From assembly GCA_017936585.1 (NCBI GenBank), contig JAGBFI010000041.1, forward strand, positions 1 through 37,881: a DNA stretch of 37,881 bases, read 5' to 3'. Origin of the DNA: Clostridia bacterium (GTDB lineage Bacteria; Bacillota; Clostridia; Christensenellales; UBA1242). Position numbers and translations under genes: made by a program. Below the pieces are notes generated by a model. That model had not been told where the DNA came from. It worked only from the letters and a program-made list of their open reading frames with translations, and ran no database searches. How positions within the stretch are numbered: position 1 is the stretch's first letter; each line of letters begins with the position of its first letter. This document shows, piece after piece, positions 7,978-20,746 of the stretch.

Positions 7978-9387
7978 ATGCAAACCAAAAACAATAAAAT
8001 AGAGAACAAATTGGAAAGCGCAACTAAAGTGAAAAACAAATGGAGTCTTTGCGATGAAAAAGACAAGAAAGTTATCTTTAATTTCTCCGAAGAATATAAA
8101 TCCTTCATGTCAACACAAAAAACTGAACGCGAATGCTTTGCCTACACTGTTGCCGAAGCCGAGAAAAATGGATTTATCAGCCTTGAGCAAGCAATAAAGT
8201 CGAAAAAGAAATTGAAAGCTGGCGACAAAATTTATTCTTCAAATCAAAACAAAACAATTGCTTTGTTTGTTTTGGGAAGTGAGCCTCTTGAAAATGGTTT
8301 AAACATCATTGGCGCACATATTGACAGTCCGCGTCTCGACCTTAAAGCAAGCCCACTTTACGAGAAAAACGGCTTCTGCCTTATGGACACACACTACTAT
8401 GGCGGAATCAAAGCATATCAATGGCTGACAATGCCTCTTGCGATGCACGGTGTTGTTGTCAAAAAAGATGGAAAAATCATTGAGGTTAACATCGGCGAAA
8501 AGGATGACGACCCTGTTTTTTACATCTCAGACCTTTTGCCACATCTCAAAAAAACTGAAAGTGAAATCATCGAAGCCGAAAAACTCGACATTCTTGTTGG
8601 AAACATGGCATTTAAGAAAGAAAAAAGTGAAGTCGTTATGGACAACCTCAAAAAAATCCTCAAAACTTACAACATTGAAGAGGATGATTTCATGAGTGCA
8701 GAAATTGAAATTGTGCCAGCCGGCAAGGCTCGTGACTGCGGTTTAGACCGCTCCATGATTGTTGGCTATGGTCATGATGACCGCTCATGTGCTTACGCCT
8801 CCCTCAAAGCGATTTTTGACTGCAAAAACCCAAAAAGAACAGCCGTTTGCCTCCTCGTGGACAAAGAAGAGATTGGCAGCTATGGCGCAACAGGAATGAA
8901 GAGCCGTTTCTTTGAAAACTCTATCGCCGAAATCATCAATCTCTCCGGAGAATACAGCGAATTGAAACTCAAACGAACTCTCTCAAATTCAAATATGATT
9001 TCGGGTGATGTGACTGCCGGCTACGACCCATCTTGGGCAAGTGCTTACAATGCACAATCAGAAGCCTTTCTCTCTTGTGGAATTTCATTCAATAAATATA
9101 CTGGTGGAATGGGAAAAAGCGATGCAAATGACGCATCTCCTGAATACATCGCAAAACTCAGAAAACTCCTTGACGACAACAAAATTTTCTATCAATTCAC
9201 CGAAATGGGAAAAGTTGACCAGGGCGGTGGAGGCACAATCTCCTACATCTTGGCAGAGTATGGCATGAACGTCATTGACGCCGGCATCCCTCTTCTCTCG
9301 ATGCACGCGCCATATGAAGTTGCATCAAAGCTGGATATCTATCACGCCTATCTCTTCTACAAAGTCTTTCTGAAGGATATGAAATAA
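7978..9387 (+). CDS. M18 family aminopeptidase
   Basis: Cytosolic zinc exopeptidase removing N-terminal residues from peptides. The 469-aa product carries the M18 metal-binding and catalytic blocks: GAHIDSPRLDLK, GYGHDDRS, DKEEIGSYGATG, GDVTAGYDP and, near the C-terminus, LLSMHAPYE. The ATG at 7978 has AAAGGAG seven nt upstream; the in-frame ATG at 7948 has none and is rejected. It is transcribed alone and divergently from sepF, with a promoter and a terminator of its own. Substrate preference (acidic or broad) cannot be read from the sequence. Confidence 0.95.
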   Translation: MQTKNNKIENKLESATKVKNKWSLCDEKDKKVIFNFSEEYKSFMSTQKTERECFAYTVAEAEKNGFISLEQAIKSKKKLKAGDKIYSSNQNKTIALFVLGSEPLENGLNIIGAHIDSPRLDLKASPLYEKNGFCLMDTHYYGGIKAYQWLTMPLAMHGVVVKKDGKIIEVNIGEKDDDPVFYISDLLPHLKKTESEIIEAEKLDILVGNMAFKKEKSEVVMDNLKKILKTYNIEEDDFMSAEIEIVPAGKARDCGLDRSMIVGYGHDDRSCAYASLKAIFDCKNPKRTAVCLLVDKEEIGSYGATGMKSRFFENSIAEIINLSGEYSELKLKRTLSNSNMISGDVTAGYDPSWASAYNAQSEAFLSCGISFNKYTGGMGKSDANDASPEYIAKLRKLLDDNKIFYQFTEMGKVDQGGGGTISYILAEYGMNVIDAGIPLLSMHAPYEVASKLDIYHAYLFYKVFLKDMK

Positions 9388-9438
9388 AAAGCCGAGACAA
9401 AATCGAAAAAAAAATCAATATAACTAAAAATAAATCAA

Positions 9439-9468
9439 AAAAAAGCCACTCCAAAAAGTGACTTTTTT
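9439..9468 (+). terminator. Terminator of the M18 aminopeptidase gene
   Basis: Stem AAAAAGCCACT pairing with AGTGACTTTTT (one mismatch), then T residues on the plus strand. Confidence 0.8.
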
Positions 9469-9524
9469 CATACTTCCTGTCCCGTTCCTTCTCTATCCTT
9501 TAACCTTCCCTTTCGTCACGGTAA

Positions 9525-9550
9525 TAAAAAAGACCAAATAAATGGTCTCT
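9525..9550 (-). terminator. Terminator of tuf and the str operon
   Basis: AGACCA/TGGTCT stem with a TTTAT-type loop, flanked by A and T runs; on the minus strand it ends in TTTTTT. Confidence 0.8.
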
Positions 9551-9576
9551 TTTTATGTTATAATATTATAACCAAA

Positions 9577-10779
9577 TTATTCAATGATTTGAGAAACAAC
9601 ACCTGAACCAACTGTTCTGCCGCCTTCACGGATAGCAAAACGAAGTCCGTTTTCGATGGCAATTTCTTTGTTAAGAGTGATTGTCATCTTAACGTTGTCT
9701 CCTGGCATAACCATTTCAACGCCTGCAGGAAGTTCGATTGTTCCTGTAACGTCTGTTGTTCTGAAGTAGAATTGTGGTCTGTAACCATTGAAGAATGGTG
9801 TGTGACGTCCGCCTTCTTCCTTCTTCAACACGTATACTTCAGCAGCATACTTTGTGTGAGGTTGAATTGAACCTGGTTTGCAAAGAACTTGTCCTCTTTC
9901 GATTTCGTTTCTTTGGATACCACGAAGAAGAACACCGATGTTATCTCCAGCTCTTCCTTCGTCAAGAAGTTTTCTGAACATTTCAACGCCTGTTACAACT
10001 GTTTGTTTCTTTGAACCCATACCAACGATTTCAACAACATCGTTAACATGAACGATACCTCTTTCAACTCTACCTGTTGCAACTGTACCACGGCCTGTGA
10101 TTGTGAATACGTCTTCAACTGGCATAAGGAAAGGTTTGTCTGTGTCTCTTTGAGGTTCTGGAATGTATGAATCAAGAGCATCAAGAAGTTCGAAGATTGG
10201 CTTGCAAGCTGGATCTTCAATGTTTCCTGCTTGAGCAGCTTCCAAAGCTTTAAGAGCAGAACCCTTAATGATTGGAGTTGTGTCTCCTGGGAAGCCATAT
10301 TCGCTCAAAAGTTCTCTGATTTCCATTTCAACGAGTTCAAGAAGTTCTGGATCATCAACTTGATCTGTTTTGTTCATGAAAACAGTGATGTATGGAACGC
10401 CAACCTGTCTTGCAAGAAGGATATGTTCTCTTGTTTGAGGCATTGGACCATCTGTTGAAGCAACAACAAGGATTGCGCCGTCCATTTGAGCAGCACCTGT
10501 GATCATGTTTTTAACGTAGTCTGCGTGTCCTGGGCAGTCAACGTGAGCGTAGTGACGCTTGCTTGTTTGGTATTCAACGTGAGATGTGTTGATCGTGATA
10601 CCTCTAGCCTTTTCTTCTGGGGCTTTATCGATTTGGTCGTATCTCATTTGTTCAGCCAAACCCTTTGCAGCACTGCACATTGTGATGGCAGCTGTCAAAG
10701 TTGTTTTACCGTGGTCAACGTGGCCGATTGTACCAACGTTAACGTGTGGTTTTGATCTATCAAATTTTTCTGTAGCCAT
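9577..10779 (-). CDS. tuf: Elongation factor Tu
   Basis: GTPase that delivers aminoacyl-tRNA to the ribosome. The 400-aa protein has the G motifs GHVDHGKTT (G1), [12 protein letters not shown] (G2), DCPGHADYV (G3) and NKTD (G4; many bacteria have NKCD). The beta-barrel domains II and III are complete, ending VSQIIE. AAAGGAG precedes the ATG. It is last in rpsL-rpsG-fusA-tuf, but has its own promoter in the 137-nt gap after fusA. It is intact, in contrast to fusA next to it. Confidence 0.98.
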   Translation of the reverse strand: MATEKFDRSKPHVNVGTIGHVDHGKTTLTAAITMCSAAKGLAEQMRYDQIDKAPEEKARGITINTSHVEYQTSKRHYAHVDCPGHADYVKNMITGAAQMDGAILVVASTDGPMPQTREHILLARQVGVPYITVFMNKTDQVDDPELLELVEMEIRELLSEYGFPGDTTPIIKGSALKALEAAQAGNIEDPACKPIFELLDALDSYIPEPQRDTDKPFLMPVEDVFTITGRGTVATGRVERGIVHVNDVVEIVGMGSKKQTVVTGVEMFRKLLDEGRAGDNIGVLLRGIQRNEIERGQVLCKPGSIQPHTKYAAEVYVLKKEEGGRHTPFFNGYRPQFYFRTTDVTGTIELPAGVEMVMPGDNVKMTITLNKEIAIENGLRFAIREGGRTVGSGVVSQIIE

Positions 10780-10813
10780 TTTATAAAATTCTCCTTTTTT
10801 GGTTTACGTTGCT

Positions 10814-10841
10814 ATTTTAGCATATAATTTTAAAATGTCAA
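10814..10841 (-). promoter_or_regulatory. Internal promoter of tuf
   Basis: TTGACA (10836-10841), 16-nt spacer, TAAAAT (10814-10819) with a TG extended -10 element on the minus strand. Confidence 0.7.
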
Positions 10842-10916
10842 AATAATTTTAAACAATTATTCAAAAATTTTGCAAGTTTTTCCTAGATTCCCGGAAATAT
10901 CAGACAATTTTTGCCC

Positions 10917-12110
10917 TTATGCTTGCTTTTTTCTTTGTCCAACGATTGTTTCAGCAATATTTCTTGGAACTTCGTTATATTTCAAGAATTCCATTGTGAA
11001 AGTTCCGCGACCTTGTGTTTGAGAACGAAGGTCAGTTGCATATCCGAACATTTCTCCAAGAGGAACTTCAGCGTTAACAACTTGAACGCCTGGTTTTGTT
11101 TCGTTTCCAGTCAAAATTCCACGACGAGATGTGAGGTTGCCCATAACGGTTCCCAAATATTCGTCTGGAGCTTCAACTTGAACTTTCATGATAGGTTCAA
11201 GAAGAACAGGGTCTGCCTTCAAAGCACCTTCTTTGAATGCCATAGAGCCGGCAATCTTAAATGCCATTTCTGAAGAGTCGACTTCGTGGTAAGAACCATC
11301 AATAACTGTAACTTTGAAGTCAACAGTTTCATATCCGGCAATAACACCAGTCTTACTTGCTTCAGCAATACCATTGTTAACTGGTTGGATGTATTCTTTT
11401 GGAATTGATCCACCAACAGTCTTGTCTTCAAACACATAGCCTGAGCCTGGTTCGAGAGGTTCAATGTCGATCACGCAGTGACCATATTGTCCCTTACCAC
11501 CACTTTGACGAACAAACTTTCCTTCTGCTCTTGTTGCTTTTCTGATTGTTTCTTTGTAAGCAACTTGAGGTTTGCCGACATTTGCTTCAACTTTAAATTC
11601 ACGAAGAAGTCTGTCAACAATGATTTCAAGGTGAAGTTCACCCATACCAGCGATGATTGTTTGACCTGTTTCTTGGTCTGTGTAAGTTTTGAAAGTTGGG
11701 TCTTCTTCTGCAAGCTTAACAAGTGCAAGCACCATCTTTTCTTGCATCAACTTTGTCTTAGGTTCAATAGCAACCTTAATAACTGGTTCTGGGAAATCCA
11801 TGCTTTCCAAAACGATTGGTTGTTTTTCGTCACAAAGTGTTTCACCTGTGATTGTGTCCTTAAGTCCAACAATCGCAGCGATGTCACCAGCGCCAACCTC
11901 TTTGATTTCTTCTCTTTGGTTTGAGTGCATACGAATCAAACGACCAACTCTTTCTTTGTTTCCTTTGTTTGAGTTGTAAACATAAGATCCGGCGACAAGT
12001 TTTCCAGAGTAAACTCTGAAGAATGCAAGACGACCAACAAATGGGTCTGTCATAATCTTAAATGCAAGACCAGCAAATGGAGCGTCTTCGCTTGGAGCTC
12101 TTGTTTCCAT
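10917..12110 (-). CDS. fusA piece 3: EF-G domains II-V
   Basis: 397 codons starting with an ATG immediately after the TAA (TAAATG), covering domains II to V without further damage ([28 protein letters not shown], and the end VGQRKKQA). The break falls at the natural junction between the G domain and domain II, so termination-reinitiation could in principle yield this piece. Confidence 0.6.
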   Translation of the reverse strand: METRAPSEDAPFAGLAFKIMTDPFVGRLAFFRVYSGKLVAGSYVYNSNKGNKERVGRLIRMHSNQREEIKEVGAGDIAAIVGLKDTITGETLCDEKQPIVLESMDFPEPVIKVAIEPKTKLMQEKMVLALVKLAEEDPTFKTYTDQETGQTIIAGMGELHLEIIVDRLLREFKVEANVGKPQVAYKETIRKATRAEGKFVRQSGGKGQYGHCVIDIEPLEPGSGYVFEDKTVGGSIPKEYIQPVNNGIAEASKTGVIAGYETVDFKVTVIDGSYHEVDSSEMAFKIAGSMAFKEGALKADPVLLEPIMKVQVEAPDEYLGTVMGNLTSRRGILTGNETKPGVQVVNAEVPLGEMFGYATDLRSQTQGRGTFTMEFLKYNEVPRNIAETIVGQRKKQA

Positions 12111-12431
12111 TTATTCTGTGTCAGGATTCATGCCTTGGATGTGGTCAATGTCGAGTGGAGATGGAAGGAAATCAACCATAGCATCCAACAACATTTGCAC
12201 GCCCTTGTTTTTGTATGAAGAACCACAAAGAACTGGAACGATAGCTCTTGAAATTGTAGCTTTTCTCAAAGCAACTTTGAGTTCGTCAATTGAAATTTCG
12301 TCACCTTCAAAGAATCTTTCAAGTAAAGCGTCATCAGTTTCAACAATCTTTTCAACGAGTTCGTCATGAAGTTGTTGAGCCTTAGCTTTGTATTCCTCTG
12401 GGATTTCAGTGATTTCAATTTGAGTTCCCAT
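12111..12431 (-). CDS. fusA piece 2: remainder of the EF-G G domain
   Basis: 106 codons in the correct EF-G frame after the deletion, from [14 protein letters not shown] to [15 protein letters not shown] and the TAA. It contains the G5 region [15 protein letters not shown]. It has no clear SD of its own, so independent translation is doubtful. Confidence 0.55.
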   Translation of the reverse strand: MGTQIEITEIPEEYKAKAQQLHDELVEKIVETDDALLERFFEGDEISIDELKVALRKATISRAIVPVLCGSSYKNKGVQMLLDAMVDFLPSPLDIDHIQGMNPDTE

Positions 12432-12991
12432 GTCATCTTTATAGATTTCAGCTTCAATGTCATAAGGTCAATGATTCCGCTGAAAGTGTCAGCTTCACCA
12501 ACAGGCATTTGAATTGGCATTGGATTTGTTTTCAATCTAGCTTTGATTGATTCAACGCAGCCAAAGAAATCGGCAGCATCTCTATCCATTTTATTGACAT
12601 AGATGATTGTTGGAACTTTGTATTTTGTTGATTGACGCCAAACAGTTTCTGTTTGAGGTTGAACTTTGTCACGAGCAGACAAAACCAACACAGCGCCATC
12701 AAGCACTTTCAATGAACGTTCAACTTCAACAGTGAAGTCAACGTGTCCAGGTGTGTCAATGATGTTAATCTTGTGATTTTTCCAGAAGCAAGTTGTACAA
12801 GCAGAAGTGATTGTGATACCTCTTTCTTGTTCTTGAGCCATCCAGTCCATTGTTGCACCACCATCATGAACTTCACCGATTTTATGAGTTTTGCCGGTGT
12901 AATACAAAATTCTTTCAGTTGTTGTTGTCTTACCAGCATCGATGTGAGCCATGATACCAACGTTTCTGGTCATTTCAAGGTTTGTAGCCAT
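12266..12991 (-). CDS. fusA piece 1: EF-G GTPase domain
   Basis: Good EF-G sequence from [23 protein letters not shown] through G2/G3 ([16 protein letters not shown]) and G4 (NKMD), up to about residue 180. AAAGGAG precedes the ATG at 12991. After about 12453 the frame is wrong and the last ~60 residues are out-of-frame Leu/Lys-rich sequence ending at 12266. Confidence 0.7.
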   Translation of the reverse strand: MATNLEMTRNVGIMAHIDAGKTTTTERILYYTGKTHKIGEVHDGGATMDWMAQEQERGITITSACTTCFWKNHKINIIDTPGHVDFTVEVERSLKVLDGAVLVLSARDKVQPQTETVWRQSTKYKVPTIIYVNKMDRDAADFFGCVESIKARLKTNPMPIQMPVGEADTFSGIIDLMTLKLKSIKMTWELKLKSLKSQRNTKLRLNNFMTNSLKRLLKLMTLYLKDSLKVTKFQLTNSKLL

Positions 12992-13440
12992 AAAATTTTC
13001 TCCTTTTTAAATTTGTCTATTTTTTAAGGAAAACAAACAAAAACCTTTCGTTTTTAAGTATTTTTCTGATTTTTAAATCAATTTTTCAGCGTTTTTGATT
13101 TTTTCCGAGCACAGCATTCTCACCAAAAAATTCCAACATCCACAAAGGGTTAAACTCAAGAAACACAGCAATTTTCTTTTTTTATTCCCCCGTTTCCAGA
13201 AAAACTAATTTCAAAATCAAAATTTCTCTGAAAATCAAATTTAATTGTCTTAAATTTCATCCTCAATCTTCTTGCTTCACAGTTCCCCTAAAAACAAATT
13301 GTCTTAGAATTTCCTGCTTAGCAATAGAGTTGCGTCTAATTCGCCAACGAAGTGCGAATTACGTCTGGCCGCAAAATGGAAAAACAAGCGTCAAAGCGAT
13401 GCTTTTCGGGCTTGCACAAAAACGAGCCCAAAGCGCAGTT
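12992..13440 (-). other. 449-nt gap between rpsG and fusA
   Basis: No gene is recognisable. It is AT-rich except at the rpsG end, where two inverted repeats lie. One is AATTCGC/GCGAATT (13338-13360, 7 bp, 9-nt loop). The other is a longer stem near 13400-13435 pairing GCTTT-GGGCT with AGCCC-GAAAAGC. Two degenerate copies of AATTGTCTTA lie near 13242 and 13298. rpsG-fusA gaps are normally short, so this may be an mRNA-processing or regulatory spacer. I found no convincing promoter in it. Confidence 0.5.
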
Positions 13441-13914
13441 TTACCATTTATAGTGTGCAAAAGCCTTATTAGCTTCAGCCATTCTGTGCATTTCATCCCG
13501 CTTTTTGATTGATGCACCAGTGTTGTTGTATGCGTCGATAAGTTCTCCAGCGAGTTTTTCGTCCATATTTCTTTCACCGCTTCTCTTTCTTGCGTTGTTT
13601 ACAATCCAACGAATAGCAAGAGTTTGTCTTCTTTCTGGACGGATTTCCATAGGAACTTGATATGTTGCACCACCAACCCTACGTCCTTTTGTTTCAAGCA
13701 AAGGTTTAACATTTTCAATAGCTGTAAGGCAAACATCGAGGCCTTCCAAACTTGTCTTTTCTTTGATGATGTCAAAAGAACCATAAACAATTCTTTGTGC
13801 AAGACCTTTTTTGCCGCTCAACATAACTTGGTTGATAAGTTTTGTTACAACTTTGCTGTTGTAAATTGGATCTGGCAAAACATCTTTTTTTACCGCACTA
13901 TTTCTTCTTGGCAT
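13441..13914 (-). CDS. rpsG: Ribosomal protein uS7
   Basis: 157-aa small-subunit head protein that organises the 3' major domain of 16S rRNA; in other bacteria it can repress its own operon. [32 protein letters not shown] and the C-terminal [15 protein letters not shown] are canonical. ATG 13914 is chosen for the family start and the SD AAAGGAG; upstream in-frame codons are the untranslated gap to rpsL. Second gene of the str operon. Confidence 0.97.
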   Translation of the reverse strand: MPRRNSAVKKDVLPDPIYNSKVVTKLINQVMLSGKKGLAQRIVYGSFDIIKEKTSLEGLDVCLTAIENVKPLLETKGRRVGGATYQVPMEIRPERRQTLAIRWIVNNARKRSGERNMDEKLAGELIDAYNNTGASIKKRDEMHRMAEANKAFAHYKW

Positions 13915-14050
13915 GATTTTACTCCTTTTGTTAAATTTGACTTTGAAAGCCATTTGCATTTTTTTTAATTCATCCGCTTTTGCCAAAATTTTTCATCTCA
14001 GCAGCAGCGATATTTTTCGGATTCACCCGAAAACGAGCCATCAGCGCAGA

Positions 14051-14431
14051 TTACTTGCCCGCTTTTGGCTTCTTTGCGCCATACTTAGAACGGCTTTGTT
14101 TTCTGTTGGCAACGCCAGCAGTATCAAGTGTTCCACGAACGATGTGATAACGCACACCTGGAAGGTCCTTAACACGTCCGCCACGAACAAGCACAACACT
14201 GTGTTCTTGCAAGTTGTGTCCAATTCCTGGGATGTAGCAAGTTCCTTCTTGTCCATTTGAAAGTTTCACTCTGGCAATCTTACGAAGAGCTGAGTTTGGC
14301 TTCTTAGGTGTTGCAGTTCTAACTGACAAGCACACACCTCTTTTTTGAGGACATTCATCCAAAAGTGGAGATTTCTTTTTCTTTTCGAAAGTTTTTCTTC
14401 CATTTCTGAGCAATTGGTTAAATGTAGGCAT
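14051..14431 (-). CDS. rpsL: Ribosomal protein uS12
   Basis: 126-aa decoding-centre protein. It contains [11 protein letters not shown] with the lysine whose mutation gives streptomycin resistance, and [13 protein letters not shown], the second resistance region; both are wild type, so a streptomycin-sensitive S12 is expected. AAAAGGAG precedes the ATG at 14431. First gene of rpsL-rpsG-fusA-tuf, transcribed with a ~300-nt leader. Confidence 0.97.
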   Translation of the reverse strand: MPTFNQLLRNGRKTFEKKKKSPLLDECPQKRGVCLSVRTATPKKPNSALRKIARVKLSNGQEGTCYIPGIGHNLQEHSVVLVRGGRVKDLPGVRYHIVRGTLDTAGVANRKQSRSKYGAKKPKAGK

Positions 14432-14728
14432 CTTTTTCTCCTTTTAAACAAGATTTTCAGTTTTAAATCATGAATGGGATTTGTCTCATAAAAAATGACA
14501 CGAACGGATTCGTGCCATGAAAAATGCTTTTTAATTCAAACATGAACAACACAATCACAAATGTGACTTTGAAAGACAACACTTTCAAATCGGTGGGGTT
14601 TGTTTCCCTTTGTCCTGTCGTCTGGCAATTGCCAAACTATGCTGAAACTAAATCGCTTTAAATCAGCTTGCCACCTGTTGTTTGTTTATGCTTTTGTTAC
14701 AAAGCACTGTTTCCGACAACGAAACACA
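14432..14728 (-). ncRNA. Long structured leader of the str operon
   Basis: About 297 nt from the predicted transcription start to rpsL without a gene. It contains a palindromic TTGGCAATTGCCA (about 14622-14635), an 8-bp stem TTTGAAAG/CTTTCAAA (about 14568-14590) and, 64 nt before rpsL, a terminator-like hairpin (14490-14518). This layout suggests attenuation or ribosomal-protein feedback. No known leader family is claimed. Confidence 0.5.
14488..14518 (-). terminator. Terminator-like hairpin (attenuator candidate) upstream of rpsL
   Basis: Ten-bp stem ATGGCACGAA/TTCGTGTCAT (one G-T pair) with a TCCG loop, followed on the minus strand by six T. It lies between the str promoter and the first gene. 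Confidence 0.6.
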
Positions 14729-14734
14729 TTCTGT

Positions 14735-14763
14735 ATTATAAACATTTCGTCATTCGTTGTCAA
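14735..14763 (-). promoter_or_regulatory. Promoter of the str operon
   Basis: Perfect TTGACA (14758-14763), 17-nt spacer, TATAAT (14735-14740) on the minus strand. Confidence 0.9.
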
Positions 14764-14796
14764 GAGTTTTTTATATATTTTCAAAGTAGGATTATC

Positions 14797-14824
14797 AAAA
14801 AAACAGCAAATTTGCTGTTTTTTG
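14797..14824 (-). terminator. Terminator of the ligA-zinc-ribbon transcript
   Basis: Stem ACAGCAAA/TTTGCTGT within A and T runs, ending TTTTTTT on the minus strand. Confidence 0.85.
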
Positions 14825-14827
14825 ATT

Positions 14828-15175
14828 TTATCTTCCAAACAATCCTTTCTTCTTTTTCTTCTTTCGATATTGCCCCTGCAAAAATGTCAACTGAACACCA
14901 GTTGAATCTCCCACAAGAGAAGGTGTCAATGCCCCTTTCTTGAAATATTTTGGATTTGACGGCTTCCAGCAACATGGGCACTCTGCGTTGTTGCAAGTGA
15001 GATATAAACTTCTGCCTGAAGCAATCTCTGTTCTGAGTGCTTGGTCAAGAGCATAGTTGATGACTTGAGGCAAAATGTAGCCTGCTTTAAGCTTTTTCTT
15101 TGTATCTCCCGGCTCTGTGCCTACTGGCAACATTTCCATTGAAAGAGGTTCTTTGCAAATTGGGCATTTATCCAT
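14828..15175 (-). CDS. Small zinc-ribbon-like protein, 115 aa
   Basis: I cannot name the family. The cysteines are arranged as CPIC (residues 4-7) and C61, C66, C68, C69 (CNNAECPCC), which could form one zinc site. The middle is helical and the C-terminus is a run of six lysines followed by GLFGR. No signal peptide is present, so a cytoplasmic nucleic-acid-binding or adaptor role is possible (inference). The SD AGGAG precedes the ATG at 15175. It starts 34 nt after ligA with no terminator between, so pcrA, ligA and this gene are probably one transcript. Confidence 0.75.
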   Translation of the reverse strand: MDKCPICKEPLSMEMLPVGTEPGDTKKKLKAGYILPQVINYALDQALRTEIASGRSLYLTCNNAECPCCWKPSNPKYFKKGALTPSLVGDSTGVQLTFLQGQYRKKKKKKGLFGR

Positions 15176-15209
15176 GATTTTCTCCTATAAAATTATTATA
15201 TCACCTTTT

Positions 15210-19284
<4,075 letters not shown>

Positions 19285-19290
19285 GCCAAA

Positions 19291-19318
19291 ATTATATCAC
19301 ACTTGTTTCTTTTGTCAA
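19291..19318 (-). promoter_or_regulatory. Promoter of pcrA, apparently leaderless
   Basis: TTGACA (19313-19318), 16-nt spacer, TATAAT (19291-19296) on the minus strand; only six nt separate the -10 from the ATG. Confidence 0.8.
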
Positions 19319-19442
19319 AATGATTTAGCAAAACAGACAAACAAAATCTCAGTTCTTCAGCAAGAAAAGAACCCCCTCAAAACATCTAAGGCCATCTTTA
19401 CAAGCCTCTTCATTTCAAGAGAATGAATTTCTGTTGTAATCC

Positions 19443-19467
19443 AAAAAAGTTCATCGAACTTTTTTCT
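19443..19467 (-). terminator. Terminator of the 44-codon gene
   Basis: Perfect stem AAAAAAGTTC/GAACTTTTTT with a 3-nt loop; T-rich on either strand. It starts a few nt after the small ORF stop. Confidence 0.8.
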
Positions 19468-19471
19468 TTTT

Positions 19472-19606
19472 TTACCCAAAATCATCAAAAAATTTGTCAG
19501 CTTTCAGAGCGAATTTTTGATATAATTTTTTCTCCGATATTTCCATCTTCATGTCAGAAAAATTTTGCAACAGAAAATCCTCAATTTTTATAAAGCACCC
19601 TCTCAT
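19472..19606 (-). CDS. Candidate small protein, 44 aa
   Basis: An ATG at 19606 opens 44 codons ending in TAA at 19472, between an isolated TATAAT (19625-19630) and the terminator at 19443-19467. The peptide starts MRGCFIKIEDFLLQNF and ends KADKFFDDFG. It mixes charged and aromatic residues as an amphipathic helical protein would, with no poly-Lys/Leu shadow character. The transcript would have only about 12 untranslated nt and no SD, as for pcrA next door. No family is recognised. The same unit could instead be a ~180-nt non-coding RNA, and the -35 region is poor. Confidence 0.5.
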   Translation of the reverse strand: MRGCFIKIEDFLLQNFSDMKMEISEKKLYQKFALKADKFFDDFG

Positions 19607-19691
19607 TTGATTGTTTTCAGTGTAATTATATCAAACGTGCATCAAAAAGACTTCACATCTATGATGTTGGACAAAAAAAACAAAAAGACAA

Positions 19692-19722
19692 CAAAAAAAC
19701 AGCCCGAATTTGACTGTCTTTT
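19692..19722 (-). terminator. Terminator of rpsU
   Basis: GACAGTC paired with GGGCTGT (one wobble) around a 6-nt loop, then seven T on the minus strand. Confidence 0.8.
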
Positions 19723-19734
19723 TTTTGTTTTTAA

Positions 19735-19917
19735 TTAGCCTCTTTTTCTTGCGCGTTTTCTTGCTTGTTCGCTTTTCTTCTTCTTTGCAACGCTTGGCTT
19801 GTCATAAGCTTCTTTCTTTCTTATATCTCCGATGATGCCGTCTTTTTGGCATTTTCTTTTAAATCTTTTAAGAGCGCTTTCAAGAGATTCGTTCTCGCCA
19901 ACCTTAACTGTTGTCAA
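19735..19917 (-). CDS. rpsU: Ribosomal protein bS21
   Basis: Small-subunit platform protein. [23 protein letters not shown] is the family core, followed by a basic tail ([17 protein letters not shown]). I place the start at TTG 19917: this gives [11 protein letters not shown], like homologues, and the SD AAAGGTGGTGA (one mismatch to AAAGGAGGTGA) lies eight nt upstream. The GTG codons at 19929 and 19926 fall within that SD, so they are poor starts. It has its own promoter and terminator. Confidence 0.92.
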   Translation of the reverse strand: MTTVKVGENESLESALKRFKRKCQKDGIIGDIRKKEAYDKPSVAKKKKSEQARKRARKRG

Positions 19918-19954
19918 CCTTCTCACCACCTTTCAAGTTGTAAATTCTTTGCGT

Positions 19955-19983
19955 ATGATATCATATTATATTTTTTTTGTCAA
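19955..19983 (-). promoter_or_regulatory. Promoter of rpsU
   Basis: TTGACA (19978-19983), 17-nt spacer, TATCAT (19955-19960) with a TG extended -10 on the minus strand. Confidence 0.7.
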
Positions 19984-20018
19984 CTGTTTAGCACCACAAA
20001 GTTCGTGCCAAAAGTAAA

Positions 20019-20672
20019 TTAAAGCACCAACATATCTTTTTCTGTGAAATTTAAAAATCTGTCTTGCTCTTTGAAAACTGTTTCAAAAACATCTTCTTTC
20101 AGAAAGCCAACATCATCAACAATTTCTTTGTTTGGATATTTTTTATATCTTCCCGTGTCCACAAAAAACAAATGCTTCACTTTGCCATCACGACACTCAA
20201 AAATTGAGGTCTCAGTTTCTTCTTTTTTGTACGCCCCAAGGAAATAACTTACAACAATCTCAGATGTGGATCTGACAACAATCTTTCCTGCTGGTGTTGC
20301 AAAAACATCAATTGATTTCAAAAGTTGTTCGTTTTCGACAAGAAAAGGATGATAGTTTATGCTTCCGTTTTTGTTCACTTCTCCATTCCAGGGATATGTA
20401 AATGCAAGTTCCCCATTTTGATCATAGAAATGCACCTGTGAAAGTGGGCTCATTCCACTTTTGTCGAGGTAGACAAAATATCTTTTTGATGACTCTGGGT
20501 CGCTGATAAGCCAAACAGCGCCTTTCTCGAACTTTTTCTTGACCTCTTCAGGCTTCAAGATTGAAAGTTGACGATTTGCCACCAATGCTGACATCAATCC
20601 CTTTGAACCTGTTTTCTTGGTGATGTTCTTGATTTCGATGTCAAGTTTTCCAATTGTTATATAATTTTCCAC
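20019..20672 (-). CDS. Unknown protein, 217 aa
   Basis: I do not recognise this family. It has no signal peptide or transmembrane segment. The first third is helical and basic (ITKKTGSKGLMSALVANRQ), the rest alternates beta-strands with aromatic residues (VWLISD, RYFVYLDKSG, VHFYDQNGELAFTYPWNG), perhaps a beta-sandwich or WG-like sheet. Start is GTG 20672 with AGGGGAG upstream, behind a good promoter. It is monocistronic, between rpsU and mtaB, in the same orientation. The function is unknown. Confidence 0.75.
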   Translation of the reverse strand: MENYITIGKLDIEIKNITKKTGSKGLMSALVANRQLSILKPEEVKKKFEKGAVWLISDPESSKRYFVYLDKSGMSPLSQVHFYDQNGELAFTYPWNGEVNKNGSINYHPFLVENEQLLKSIDVFATPAGKIVVRSTSEIVVSYFLGAYKKEETETSIFECRDGKVKHLFFVDTGRYKKYPNKEIVDDVGFLKEDVFETVFKEQDRFLNFTEKDMLVL

Positions 20673-20693
20673 AATTTTCTCCCCTATGGAACA

Positions 20694-20722
20694 ATTGTAT
20701 CAAACAAACACCACAAAGTCAA
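20694..20722 (-). promoter_or_regulatory. Promoter of the 217-aa gene
   Basis: TTGACT (20717-20722), 17-nt spacer, TACAAT (20694-20699) on the minus strand. Confidence 0.75.
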
Positions 20723-20746
20723 TATGCAATTTTTCGTTTTTTGCCC

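Larger units (their letters stand above)
10917..12991 (-). pseudogene. fusA: fusA, elongation factor G, interrupted by a frameshift and a nonsense codon
   Basis: EF-G drives tRNA-mRNA translocation. All five domains are recognisable over the region and together would make about 690 residues, the normal length. Two lesions break the frame. First, after [11 protein letters not shown] one base is missing at about 12453 (the codon after TTG reads AA instead of AAA or AAG), moving the rest to another frame. Second, an in-frame TAA lies at 12111-12113 between NPDTE and [11 protein letters not shown], where homologues usually carry another acidic residue. It sits in its normal place between rpsG and tuf. 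A functional paralogue elsewhere, mixed-strain assembly, or sequencing error could explain it. The three open pieces are listed separately. Confidence 0.9.
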
